Source: UBA7398 sp964632545 (GTDB lineage: Bacteria > Actinomycetota > Actinomycetes > Nanopelagicales > Nanopelagicaceae). Taken from it: 37,932 nucleotides of DNA. Below the pieces are notes generated by a model. That model was not told the DNA's origin and did not search any database. It saw nothing but the letters and a program-made list of their open reading frames with translations. The position numbers and the translations under genes are program-made. Below are positions 16,972-24,845 of this stretch, piece by piece. How positions within the stretch are numbered: the first letter of the stretch is position 1; every line of letters begins with the position of its first letter. The stretch covers positions 1 through 37,932 of the forward strand of contig CAZWBQ010000013.1 of assembly GCA_964632545.1 (NCBI GenBank), read 5' to 3'.

Positions 16972-17954
16972 TGACTGCGATTTTGCAACCAGGTTTCTGG
17001 GTTTTCATTTTAACGATGTCGGGAATCTACGGAATATTTACTCTTGGCCTCCAAGTTCAATATGGAGTTGGTGGAATTCTAAATTTTGGCCATGTAGGCA
17101 TGATGGCGCTCTCTTCCTACACAATGGCTATTTTGGTCATTACTCACGGCTTTAACTTCTGGATCGCAGCAGCCTTAGGAGTTGCAGTAGCAGCGCTCGG
17201 TGGCGCTTTTCTAGGATTAACTACGCTCAGATTAAGGGGAGATTACTTCTCTATTGTCAGTATCGCCTTCTCTGAAATCGTTAGATATGTAATTTTTAAT
17301 TCCGACGGACTTACTGGCGGCGCACAAGGTTCATTAGCAATTCCAGCAATTGGTGATTCCTATCCTTCATATACCGATACTTGGGACACAATTTTGTATT
17401 GGATTCGAGATCGACTTACGCCATTTTTAGGTGACAATGCAGATCGAGATCTATCAATGGGAATTTTAGTTTGGATAACTTTGGGTGTATTGCTGATCTT
17501 AGTTTCTAGACTTGAGCGGACTTCATGGGCGCGGGTACTTCGTGCAACACGCGAAGATGACGATGTGCCATCTGCGTTAGGTAAAAATGTTTTCCGATTC
17601 CGATTGCAAGCTGTAATAATCGGATCAATCATCGGCGGTATTGCTGGTATTTACTGGGCGCTTCAAGTTTCACTTCTATCACCGGATGACTTCTTAACCA
17701 TTGTTACCTTCTATTCTTGGATGATTTTAATTCTTAGCGGCGCAACAAAAGTTAAAGGGTTAGCCGTTGCTGCAATATTCTTTGGTTTCTTATACGGCGG
17801 TACTCGATTCTTTACTTTCTGGCCATTCTCAACTTTCGATTCATCACAACGCTCTTATATTCGAATCATGATTATTGGAATAGTTTTAATTATTTTAATG
17901 ATGCGTCGTCCACAAGGAATTTTCGGCAAGCGTGCGGAGATGGTCCTTGAATAA
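16971..17954 (+). CDS. livM: Branched-chain amino-acid type ABC permease, LivM
   Basis: LivM is the second membrane subunit of the LIV-type importer. The 327-residue protein shows the family pattern: VQYGVGGILNFGHVGMMALS near the N-terminus, the LRLRGDYFSIVSIAFSEIVR segment, the cytosolic loop RATREDDDVPSALGKNVFRF that contacts the ATPases, and the C-terminal MMRRPQGIFG. Between these lies a longer insertion (residues about 125-165, from SYPSYTDTWD to FLGDNADRD) that is probably an external loop. The start is ATG sharing one base with the livH stop. Its end overlaps the start region of livG. Confidence 0.93.
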   Translation: MTAILQPGFWVFILTMSGIYGIFTLGLQVQYGVGGILNFGHVGMMALSSYTMAILVITHGFNFWIAAALGVAVAALGGAFLGLTTLRLRGDYFSIVSIAFSEIVRYVIFNSDGLTGGAQGSLAIPAIGDSYPSYTDTWDTILYWIRDRLTPFLGDNADRDLSMGILVWITLGVLLILVSRLERTSWARVLRATREDDDVPSALGKNVFRFRLQAVIIGSIIGGIAGIYWALQVSLLSPDDFLTIVTFYSWMILILSGATKVKGLAVAAIFFGFLYGGTRFFTFWPFSTFDSSQRSYIRIMIIGIVLIILMMRRPQGIFGKRAEMVLE

Positions 17955-18720
17955 TCTAATTCTCGAAGTTAAAGATGTAGCTATCTCTTTCGGTGGCGTT
18001 AAAGCAGTTAACGGAGCCACGATGAGCGTGGAAGTTGGCAGCGTTACTTCAGTAATTGGCCCAAATGGCGCTGGTAAAACCACACTTTTTAATTTAATTA
18101 GTGGCGCAATCAAGCCTGATTCGGGAACCATACTTTTCCAAGGATTTGAGATTCAAAAACTGCTCCCCCATAAAATTGCCAGCCGTGGGATAGTGCGAAC
18201 TTTTCAAGGCGCTAAAGTAATTAAACGGCTAAGTGTTATTGAAAACCTCATGCTCGGAGCTCAAAACAACCCAGGCGAGAGTTTGATCAATTTCTTCAAT
18301 CCCAAGGCACGGACCGCCTTTGAGAACCAAGCCCGTGAACGAGCCATGGAGCTGTTAAAGCAAGTTGGTATAGAACGTTTCGCAAATGATTATGCTGGAA
18401 TTCTCTCTGGTGGCCAACGCAAACTTCTCGATCTAGCCAGAGCGCTAATGGCGGAGCCAGTCATGTTGCTCCTTGATGAACCGTTTGCTGGTGTAAACCC
18501 AACTCTGGTAGAGAAATTATTAGAAGTGTTGCATGCGCTTCGAACTGAGCATCACCTAACTTTTCTATTGGTTGAGCACGATTTAGAAACCGTGATGAAT
18601 ATTTCTGATCGAGTCGTAGTAATGGCAGAAGGCCGGGTAATCGCAAATGGTTTACCAAAATCAATTTATGAAAATCAAGCAGTAGTCGATGCCTATCTCG
18701 GCACTAGAAAGCAAGCATGA
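17947..18720 (+). CDS. livG: Branched-chain amino-acid type ABC ATPase, LivG
   Basis: LivG is one of two ATPases of the LIV importer. Motifs: Walker A GPNGAGKTT, Q-loop TFQGAKVIKRLSVIENLMLG, signature LSGGQRKLLDLARAL, Walker B MLLLDEPFAGVNP, H-loop LVEHDLETVM. The LivG-type insertion (NPGESLINFFNPKART) is present. I take TTG at 17947 as the start because GGAG lies 7 nt upstream; GTG at 17932 is in frame but would place the start deeper inside livM, without a good ribosome site. The C-terminus (VVDAYLGTRKQA) is typical. It overlaps the livF ATG by 4 nt. Confidence 0.92.
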   Translation: MNNLILEVKDVAISFGGVKAVNGATMSVEVGSVTSVIGPNGAGKTTLFNLISGAIKPDSGTILFQGFEIQKLLPHKIASRGIVRTFQGAKVIKRLSVIENLMLGAQNNPGESLINFFNPKARTAFENQARERAMELLKQVGIERFANDYAGILSGGQRKLLDLARALMAEPVMLLLDEPFAGVNPTLVEKLLEVLHALRTEHHLTFLLVEHDLETVMNISDRVVVMAEGRVIANGLPKSIYENQAVVDAYLGTRKQA

Positions 18721-19457
18721 TGACAAAGCCTCTATTAAAAATCTCGGGCCTCGAAGGTGGCTATGGCGATATTAAAATTTTGAACGGTGTCAATATTGAG
18801 GTTCCAGAAAAATCTGTCGTAACAATTGTTGGTCCTAATGGCGCTGGTAAATCTACAATAATGAAAGCAATCTACGGTATTGCCAAAGTTTCAGCTGGAA
18901 CTGTAACCATCAACCATGAAGGCGCCGATATTGATGTGCTAGCGACAAAGCCATATCACCTCTCTAAAATTGGAATTGGATACGTTCCGCAAATTGAAAA
19001 TATTTTTTCAGCGATGACTATTGATGAAAACTTAGATGTCGGATTCATCCCTGAATCTGGAAAACCACTTAGTGAATTAAAAGAAAGTATGTACGAGCGT
19101 TATCCAGACCTAGTCTCACGAAAAAAGGATCGAGCTGGAGAACTCTCCGGCGGCCAACGTCAAATGTTGGCGCTAGCTCGTGCCTTGATGTCTTCCCCAA
19201 AACTTTTACTACTTGATGAGCCCTCGGCCGGATTAGCGCCCGCTTTAGTTGATCAACTATTTGATGAGTTGGTTCGAATCAATCAATCAGGGGTCACGAT
19301 CTTGATGGTGGAGCAGAACGCTCGCCGGGCCCTGGAAATCTCGAGCTATGGCTATGTCCTGGATATGGGCAAAAATCGCCACGAAGGTCCAGGCAAATCC
19401 CTTGCAGTAGACCCGGAAATCGTGGGGATATATTTCGGAAAACGGACTACAAAGTAA
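18717..19457 (+). CDS. livF: Branched-chain amino-acid type ABC ATPase, LivF
   Basis: LivF is the second ATPase subunit. The 246-residue protein has Walker A GPNGAGKST, the Q-loop YVPQIENIFSAMTIDENL, signature LSGGQRQMLALARAL, Walker B LLLLDEPSAGLAP and H-loop MVEQNARRALEIS. The C-terminus reads PEIVGIYFGKR. Two ATG codons in tandem (18717 and 18720) could start it; both give nearly the same protein. The stop codon TAA (19455-19457) lies inside the 15-nt palindrome that precedes livK. It is translationally coupled to livG. Confidence 0.94.
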   Translation: MMTKPLLKISGLEGGYGDIKILNGVNIEVPEKSVVTIVGPNGAGKSTIMKAIYGIAKVSAGTVTINHEGADIDVLATKPYHLSKIGIGYVPQIENIFSAMTIDENLDVGFIPESGKPLSELKESMYERYPDLVSRKKDRAGELSGGQRQMLALARALMSSPKLLLLDEPSAGLAPALVDQLFDELVRINQSGVTILMVEQNARRALEISSYGYVLDMGKNRHEGPGKSLAVDPEIVGIYFGKRTTK

Positions 19458-19468
19458 CAAATTGTTAC
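19454..19468. promoter_or_regulatory. Perfect palindrome before livK, possible operator
   Basis: GTAACAA-A-TTGTTAC is a perfect 7-bp inverted repeat around one central base. It lies across the livF stop and just upstream of TAGCAT (19471-19476), a possible -10 box for livK. It has too little GC for a terminator. The position suggests separate control of the binding-protein gene. Confidence 0.45.
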
Positions 19469-19487
19469 GCTAGCATTCTGCTCCCGA

Positions 19488-19505
19488 GTCCTGCCCTCGT
19501 AGGAC
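19488..19505 (+). promoter_or_regulatory. Small hairpin in the livK leader
   Basis: GTCCT and AGGAC form a 5-bp stem with an 8-nt loop, ending 21 nt before the livK ATG and upstream of its AGGAG ribosome site. It could stabilise the livK mRNA 5' end or a processed livF-livK end. Confidence 0.3.
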
Positions 19506-19525
19506 GACTTAATTCTAGGAGCTCT

Positions 19526-20785
19526 ATGAATAAGAAGCGTGGCGCCCTTGTCGCATCTGCGGCATTAGCAATCACCGCACTATTTACTTCATCACTTCCA
19601 GCAAACGCGGCTGCCGTCGATATCCGTATCGGAACAGTCCAACCTATGACCGGAGCAGGATTTGCTGCTTACGGAACTGGTTTAGCTAACGCTGCTGCAT
19701 TTGGTGTTACATCTGTAACCACTGCGATGACCGCAGCTGGCGTTGCAGGTTCATGCAAAATGATCGCTCAAGAAGACTCAGTCTCTGATGCGCCATCAGT
19801 TGCAACCGAAGCTGCTACAAAGCTTGTTAAATCTGACAAAGTTAACTTCATCGTTGGTTCACTAACTTCCGGTGCATCTCTTGCAATCGGAGCTGTTACA
19901 GCTGCATCAGCAGGCACAATTGCAATTGCCTCTGCTGCTTCATCACCAGCGCTAACAACTTTCAAAGATAACGACACTTTGTTCCGTACCTATCCTTCAG
20001 ATCTATTGCAGGCGCAAGCGCTAGTGAAAGCAATTTCAACAGCGTATAGCCCAACTGCATGGGTAACTGTTGGTGCGATCAACAACTCATTCGGAACTGG
20101 TCTCGCAAACGCATTTAAAAAAGCTTGGTTAGCTCAAGGTGGACATATCGGCGGAACAGTTCTTTGGAACTCAGGCGCTGCTTCATATGATTCAGAAGCT
20201 GCAGCACTTGTAAAGACAAAGCGCGATGCTTTCGTCTTCGTTGATTATCCAGATTCATTCGCTAAATTAGCACCAGCTTTAACACGTACTAAAAAGTGGG
20301 ATCCAAAAACTACTTTCATGACTGAAGCATTCAATGATGACTCAGCTGTTAAGACAGTTGGCGCATCATTTATGAACGGTATCCGTGGTACATCTGCAAA
20401 GACAAACGGAACTTCTGCTGCTACCTGGTCAACTGCTTTCAAAGCTGCATATCCAAAGAACCCAGGCACATTCGTTGATGGTTCTGGCTTTGATGCTGCA
20501 GTTCTAGCTTGCCTTGCAGGTATCTCTGCTGGTGCAACTACAGCTAAGGCTCTTGCAAAAGGTCTTCGCAACGTAGGTGGCAACAACGGTGGAACTGCTT
20601 ATGCATGGAACGAATTAACAGCTGCTGTTAAGGATGTTGCTGCAGGAAAGCCAATCACTTATAACGGTGTATGGGGTTACACAAAATTCGATAAGGCCGG
20701 CGACCCAGCGGGTGGCGCTTTCGAAGTTTGGTCCATCAAAGATGGCGTAATCATCCACAACGATAAATTAGACGTTAAGTTCTAA
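19526..20785 (+). CDS. livK: LIV-type ABC transporter substrate-binding protein, LivK
   Basis: This is a type I periplasmic-fold binding protein (family 6) that delivers the ligand to LivHMGF. The 419-residue protein has an N-terminal signal peptide (MNKKRGALVASAALAITALF) with a signal peptidase I-type end SLPANA-AA near residue 28. There is no lipobox cysteine, unlike the other binding protein in this window. The fold's start reads IRIGTVQPMTGAGFAAYGTG, and the hinge region VKSDKVNFIVGSLTSGASLA is recognisable. AGGAG precedes the ATG. Its codons look more C-ending (AAC, TTC, ATC) than those of its neighbours, consistent with high expression (inference). It is last in the operon and followed by a strong terminator. 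Confidence 0.93.
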   Translation: MNKKRGALVASAALAITALFTSSLPANAAAVDIRIGTVQPMTGAGFAAYGTGLANAAAFGVTSVTTAMTAAGVAGSCKMIAQEDSVSDAPSVATEAATKLVKSDKVNFIVGSLTSGASLAIGAVTAASAGTIAIASAASSPALTTFKDNDTLFRTYPSDLLQAQALVKAISTAYSPTAWVTVGAINNSFGTGLANAFKKAWLAQGGHIGGTVLWNSGAASYDSEAAALVKTKRDAFVFVDYPDSFAKLAPALTRTKKWDPKTTFMTEAFNDDSAVKTVGASFMNGIRGTSAKTNGTSAATWSTAFKAAYPKNPGTFVDGSGFDAAVLACLAGISAGATTAKALAKGLRNVGGNNGGTAYAWNELTAAVKDVAAGKPITYNGVWGYTKFDKAGDPAGGAFEVWSIKDGVIIHNDKLDVKF

Positions 20786-20796
20786 TTTAAGAATCA

Positions 20797-20828
20797 AAAA
20801 AAGCCCCGACGAAAGTCGGGGCTTTTTT
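20797..20828. terminator. Strong bidirectional intrinsic terminator
   Basis: A perfect 14-bp stem (AAAAAAGCCCCGAC / GTCGGGGCTTTTTT) is capped by the stable tetraloop GAAA. Poly-A on the left and poly-T on the right let it work in both directions, ending livK on the plus strand and the FAD oxidoreductase gene on the minus strand. Confidence 0.93.
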
Positions 20829-20841
20829 ATTTACGATTAAT

Positions 20842-22128
20842 TTATCCCATTACCGTTCCGGAAGAGTTTTCGTTTATTTTTCGTTTACGTGAGTAGGTGC
20901 CAATATTAATTTTATGGCCGGTGTACTCGCCCATTATTTCAACTGGATTATTATCGTGATCTGCGCCAGCTTCGACCTCTGAAATTAACTTAAACATCAA
21001 TTTGCCAACAAAAGGTGCATTCTTAAATTGATTACCACTAGTACCCATCGCAACGTAATATCCAGGCAAATTAGTTTTATCGTAAATCGGGGTCCAATCA
21101 GCAGCTACATCATAGATTCCAACAATTCCAGATGGTGACGATGGCATTTGCAACGCAGGTAACCTTCTAGCAACGCGCATTACTTGCGATTCAAAGAGCG
21201 CCTGAGTGCGGACCATATTTACTTTATCCAGATCATCAACCCACTCCAAAGGTTCACATTCTGGTTCAGTTCCACCTAGCAATATTGCACCACCCGGTGA
21301 AGGTCGCATATAAGTACCAAGGTCCATATCCCCAATCATGGGTCCGGTTAAAAGATTTAGCGGTGTAGAAATGTGGTGAACTTCTTGGCGCATTGGTCGA
21401 ACTGCAATGGTGAAATCTTCGCCAACTCCTGCCATCTCATTAATTTTTCCACTCCAAGGTCCGCCAACATTTATCACGATATCTGCACGTAGCTCAGAAC
21501 CATCAGAGAGCGTCACGCCAAGCACTCGTTCATCATTTTTGATAATTCCGATTACTGAAGTTCTAAATTTCATTTTTGCCCCATTTGCGACTGCCGCAGC
21601 AGCTAAATTTTGGGCAGCGAGAAGTGGATCGTTTACATATCCGCCATCTTTTGTGTACATCGCAGTTAATTCGCCATTAGCTTCATCCCAAAATGCATCA
21701 TCGGTGATTTTTTTTGGCGGCCAATATTTTCCAGTGTCAAAGCCTGGAATTCCTTCCGCAAGTTCCTTTGCTCCCCAAATTTCATAGGGAATACCAACTT
21801 CGTTAAAAAGCGCTTCAGTTGATTCAAATGGCATAAAAGGCACTTCAACCATGACAACGCCAGCGTTAACAACTTCGGCGTAATGATCTAACTTCACTCC
21901 TAAATGTGTCGGCCAATTTTGCCAACCACGATAAGACTCCCAGGCAAGTGCAACTGAATCAAAGGTTGAATAGTTAAATCTAATTACTGCACTGGAAGCG
22001 CTAGTTGAACCTTGCCCAGCACCGGATTCTTTATCAATAACTGTTACGGCATATCCATTCTTTGCTAATTCCCAAGCAACCGAAGATCCAATTACTCCGG
22101 CACCGATTACGATTGCGCTCTTACTCAT
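20842..22128 (-). CDS. FAD-dependent oxidoreductase of the DAO (amino-acid / amine oxidase) family
   Basis: DAO-family enzymes oxidise secondary or primary amines such as sarcosine, glycine or D-amino acids with FAD. The 428-residue protein starts MSKSAIVIGAGVIGSSVAWE, with the dinucleotide-binding GxGxxG (Gly9-11-14) and the acidic end VTVIDKE. A second FAD-contact region reads GSTSASSAVIRFNYS, and ADIVINVGGPWSGKINEMAG is typical of the family. The C-terminus GIVGIYDVAADWTPIYDKTN ... GTSGNQFKNAPFVGKL matches the sarcosine-oxidase-like group. The exact substrate is unknown. The ATG directly follows the SDR stop with zero spacing, so the two genes are coupled. The gene ends at the shared terminator. 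Confidence 0.88.
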   Translation of the reverse strand: MSKSAIVIGAGVIGSSVAWELAKNGYAVTVIDKESGAGQGSTSASSAVIRFNYSTFDSVALAWESYRGWQNWPTHLGVKLDHYAEVVNAGVVMVEVPFMPFESTEALFNEVGIPYEIWGAKELAEGIPGFDTGKYWPPKKITDDAFWDEANGELTAMYTKDGGYVNDPLLAAQNLAAAAVANGAKMKFRTSVIGIIKNDERVLGVTLSDGSELRADIVINVGGPWSGKINEMAGVGEDFTIAVRPMRQEVHHISTPLNLLTGPMIGDMDLGTYMRPSPGGAILLGGTEPECEPLEWVDDLDKVNMVRTQALFESQVMRVARRLPALQMPSSPSGIVGIYDVAADWTPIYDKTNLPGYYVAMGTSGNQFKNAPFVGKLMFKLISEVEAGADHDNNPVEIMGEYTGHKINIGTYSRKRKINENSSGTVMG

Positions 22129-23067
22129 CTATTTCCAACTCACTCCAGTTAGTTCTTCACTTATGCTCCACAAGTTTGTAGCCAGCATCTGATCGTAAGC
22201 AATTTCTCTCGCCCTTGTTAGTTTAGGGGAACCTCGCATCTCCATCAATCCACTTGGCGCTACAAATAATCCACCAAATAAACCTGGATGCGTGGCGGCT
22301 AATAAAATAGGCAGCGCACCATTTGTAGCGCTTTGGCCGAATAATTTATTTATGATCGCAGTAATCTTTTCTTCAGTTGAATTCTCGCGAATTCGTGAAG
22401 AAACCATCTGTAAGTTTGTATTGGCGTAACCTGGGTGGGTCGCTATCGAAATGAATGGCCAATTGTTGATCCGTGCTTTTCGTTCCAATTCAAAGGAAAA
22501 TAATAAGTTTGCAAGTTTGCTGGTTCCATAAGCGCCCCAAGGTGAATACTTTTTATTACCTAGCGCTATATCTTTAATTTCATCAAGCGAACCTGAGCCA
22601 AATGAACCCATCCGATGCGCAAAGCTTGATACTGTGATAATTCGATGGGTAATCTGGTTCTTAATTAGACCAGTAAATGCAAAATGTCCGAGGTGGTTTG
22701 TGCCGAATTGCGTTTCAAAACCATCCACGGTTTTCGCAAACGGAATTGCCATAATGCCGGCATTAAGTATTAATACATCATAAGTTCCAGTTACTGCTCG
22801 CGCAGCTTTTCGCACGCTCTCTAAATCCGTTAAATCCATCTCAATGAAATCAACTTTCTCACTAGCGATTTCATTTAAAGTTTCATTAGCCTTTTTTGTT
22901 GAACGAGCAGTAATTGTTACGTGAGCGCCATTTCGCGCAAGTTCGCGGGCTGTTTCTCGGCCAAGTCCACTAGTTCCACCAGTAATTAAAAATCGCTTTC
23001 CACTTTGATCGTATAAATCTTGGACGCGCCAACCCCGTGGGATGTGTGCCGTTGATTGTGAATTCAC
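22129..23067 (-). CDS. Short-chain dehydrogenase/reductase
   Basis: This is a classical SDR using NAD(P)H; its closest-looking relatives are retinol-dehydrogenase or WWOX-like proteins. The 312-residue protein has TGGTSGLG (residues 29-36), a DLTD acidic turn (79-82), LNAGIMA (101-107), the active-site SS (147-148), and Tyr180 / Lys184 in YGTSK. The start is GTG at 23067. An in-frame TAG lies three codons upstream and no other ATG, GTG or TTG precedes the cofactor motif, so this start is well fixed. It begins only 2 nt after the 3' end of the tRNA-Ala gene, with no Shine-Dalgarno outside the tRNA. It is coupled to the downstream FAD oxidoreductase gene. Substrate unknown. Confidence 0.88.
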   Translation of the reverse strand: MNSQSTAHIPRGWRVQDLYDQSGKRFLITGGTSGLGRETARELARNGAHVTITARSTKKANETLNEIASEKVDFIEMDLTDLESVRKAARAVTGTYDVLILNAGIMAIPFAKTVDGFETQFGTNHLGHFAFTGLIKNQITHRIITVSSFAHRMGSFGSGSLDEIKDIALGNKKYSPWGAYGTSKLANLLFSFELERKARINNWPFISIATHPGYANTNLQMVSSRIRENSTEEKITAIINKLFGQSATNGALPILLAATHPGLFGGLFVAPSGLMEMRGSPKLTRAREIAYDQMLATNLWSISEELTGVSWK

Positions 23068-23068
23068 G

Positions 23069-23141
23069 TGGAGCTAAGGGGATTTGAACCCCTGACCCCC
23101 TGCATGCCATGCAGGTGCGCTACCAGCTGCGCCATAGCCCC
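23069..23141 (-). tRNA. tRNA-Ala (anticodon GGC)
   Basis: The 73-nt cloverleaf starts GGGGCTA, pairing with TAGCTCC at the 3' side, with discriminator A73 at 23069 and no encoded CCA. The D-loop has GGCGCAGCTGGTAGCGC, the anticodon stem CCTGC/GCAGG encloses ATGGCAT (anticodon GGC at 23106-23108), and the T arm contains GGTTCAAATCC. The G3-U70 pair, the alanine identity element, is present. It sits between the histidine phosphatase gene (27 nt upstream) and the SDR start (2 nt downstream), so it is probably processed from a joint transcript. Confidence 0.96.
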
Positions 23142-23168
23142 TTGATTTAGGGAGACCTTATCTCACTT

Positions 23169-23867
23169 CTACTTTGTATCTCTAATTTGATTTACATTCT
23201 CGGATTCTGGGTCGGCACCGCTCTCTTCGCCATAAACAATCTCTGGCAATGATCCTGCATTATGTTCAACCAATACCCATTTATCTCGGTGATCTAACGG
23301 GTTTACACCGCGTTCAACAATTGACCATGCGGCGTTTGAAAGTCCACCAATAACGCTCCATTCGGATTGCGGTAAATTTAAAATCTTTCCTAACGCACAT
23401 CTAATGGTTCCGCCATGCGTTACAACAATCAGCGTTCCATCATGATCAATTAGAGCTCTATCAATTGCTGATAGCGCACGTTGCGCAACTTCACTGCGAC
23501 GCTCGCCAATCTCGCCAGCTTTTTCATCAGTGCCATCTATCCACTTCACAAATCTTTCGTAATCATTTTTTCGGTTCTCTTCGCCGGTCTTCCCTTCCCA
23601 ATTTCCGCCATTAGTTTCGCGTAAATCTCGATCTTTGATAATTTCAAGTTTAACAAGCTTCGCTAATTCCGATGCTGTTTTAAAAGCTCGATCTAAATCG
23701 CTTGAAATTATTTTTGTCGGATTCATGTTCGCCAAAATCGCAGCAGAGCGCTTTGCTTGGTTCACACCTACGGCATTTAACGAAATGTCGGAATGACCTT
23801 GAAATCGATTTTCAATGTTCCAATCCGTCTGGCCATGTCGCCAAAAAACTATTCGCTGTTTTTTCAT
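23169..23867 (-). CDS. Histidine phosphatase (phosphoglycerate mutase-like; possible glucosyl-3-phosphoglycerate phosphatase)
   Basis: This is a two-histidine phosphatase of 232 residues. Active-site features: RHGQT with His11 as the phospho-acceptor, the second Arg in SSDLDRAFKTA, Glu84 in LRETNGGNWEG, and His151 in VVTHGGTIRCALG. The gene order nadD-rsfS-phosphatase is the same as Rv2421c-Rv2420c-Rv2419c in Mycobacterium tuberculosis, where the last encodes GpgP. A GpgP-like role is therefore possible, but sequence alone does not prove it. The C-terminus (EESGADPESENVNQIRDTK) is an acidic tail of unknown use. The start is ATG at 23867, 8 nt after the rsfS stop. Confidence 0.85.
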   Translation of the reverse strand: MKKQRIVFWRHGQTDWNIENRFQGHSDISLNAVGVNQAKRSAAILANMNPTKIISSDLDRAFKTASELAKLVKLEIIKDRDLRETNGGNWEGKTGEENRKNDYERFVKWIDGTDEKAGEIGERRSEVAQRALSAIDRALIDHDGTLIVVTHGGTIRCALGKILNLPQSEWSVIGGLSNAAWSIVERGVNPLDHRDKWVLVEHNAGSLPEIVYGEESGADPESENVNQIRDTK

Positions 23868-23875
23868 AATCAGAG

Positions 23876-24265
23876 TTACTCGCGTTTTTGCTTTTCAAGT
23901 TCGGCAACAGCATCAAGCTTTATGCTTGGACAATCACTCCAAAGACGATCCAGCATGTAATACTGGCGGATCTCCTCGCTTTGAATATGCACTACCAAAT
24001 CAGAATAATCGAGTAACACCCAATGTCCGGTACTTTCGCGACGAGCTGGTTTCTCCCCAATGGCTGCCAATTGACGTTCGACTTCGTCTGCGATGGCATC
24101 CACTTGACGTTCATTTTGTCCTGAAACTATTAGGAAAACTTCCGATAGCACCATCTGTTCAGATAGATCAACTGCCACCAAATTAGTTCCCAGTTTTTCT
24201 ATGACTGCAAATGCCGCCTTCTGAGTTAGTGCAATAGTGCTTTCACGCGCTGGCATAAAGCCCAT
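23876..24265 (-). CDS. rsfS: Ribosomal silencing factor RsfS
   Basis: RsfS (Iojap/DUF143) binds uL14 on the 50S subunit and blocks subunit joining in stationary phase or starvation. The 129-residue protein has the family core: LTQKAAFAVIEKLGTNLVAV, SEQMVLSEVFLIVSGQNERQ, then HWVLLDYSDLVVHIQSEEIR and YYMLDRLWSDCP. The ATG at 24265 overlaps the nadD end by 23 nt; a second ATG at 24256 would shorten the overlap to 14 nt. Placement between nadD and the phosphatase gene is conserved in actinobacteria. Confidence 0.94.
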   Translation of the reverse strand: MGFMPARESTIALTQKAAFAVIEKLGTNLVAVDLSEQMVLSEVFLIVSGQNERQVDAIADEVERQLAAIGEKPARRESTGHWVLLDYSDLVVHIQSEEIRQYYMLDRLWSDCPSIKLDAVAELEKQKRE

Positions 24266-24845
24266 TTCTCTTGATGTATTGTAAAACTAAATCCGGTACA
24301 GCTGAGGTTACTTCTTTTCCGGTAAATATCGTATTTCTGATCTCTGTCGATGATAATTGCAAGGCATCTATCTCTAGCGAAGTTAAATTCGCACCGGAAA
24401 TAGGAGTAAAAGTCGAACCTGGTCGGAGAATTACTAGGAAATCTACTAACTGACTCAACTCTGAAAACCGATGCCACTTCGGTAAATTCAAAGCTGCATC
24501 TGAACCTAATATCCAAGTAAATGCATCGGTGCTAACTGATTTCAAATGTGCCACTGTATCGATTGCATAGGAATTTTGGTTATTTTCTAATTCAAAAGTA
24601 TTAACTTCAATTTTTTCCTGCACTTGGATTGGAAGTTCAGTAATCGCAAGTTTTACCATTGCCAGTCTAGATTTTGAATCGGCTTGTGGCGGTGAAAGTT
24701 TTAATTGTGGCTTACCACTTGGAATAACAATGATCTTTTTGAAGAGATTGCGCTGTATTACTTCAGATAAGAGGTGTAAATGTCCACGATGAATCGGGTC
24801 AAAAGTTCCCCCGAAAATTGCGGTTCGAGAATTAATCGCGACCAA
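24243..24845 (-). CDS. nadD: Nicotinate-nucleotide adenylyltransferase
   Basis: NadD converts nicotinate mononucleotide plus ATP to deamido-NAD in NAD synthesis. The 200-residue protein has the nucleotidyltransferase motif GGTFDPIHRGHL (His19 and His22), TWILGSDAALNLPKWHRFSE for nucleotide binding, and LSSTEIRN near the C-terminus. No ATG is available before the motif. TTG at 24845 is the likely start; it lies inside the end of the small upstream membrane-protein gene (14-nt overlap), which suggests translational coupling. Length is typical. Confidence 0.94.
   Translation of the reverse strand: MVAINSRTAIFGGTFDPIHRGHLHLLSEVIQRNLFKKIIVIPSGKPQLKLSPPQADSKSRLAMVKLAITELPIQVQEKIEVNTFELENNQNSYAIDTVAHLKSVSTDAFTWILGSDAALNLPKWHRFSELSQLVDFLVILRPGSTFTPISGANLTSLEIDALQLSSTEIRNTIFTGKEVTSAVPDLVLQYIKRNGLYASA

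Noticed and set aside
19768..19977. Long antisense frames inside livK and other real genes (for example 20245-20586, 31424-31744, 31883-32251)
   Set aside because: They mirror the codon bias of the true genes on the other strand, have no family features, and lie fully inside well-supported genes.
15990..23168. Horizontal gene transfer of the transport/oxidase region because of the tRNA-Ala at its right end
   Set aside because: No integrase, no repeat of the tRNA 3' end elsewhere in the region that I could find, and base composition looks uniform.
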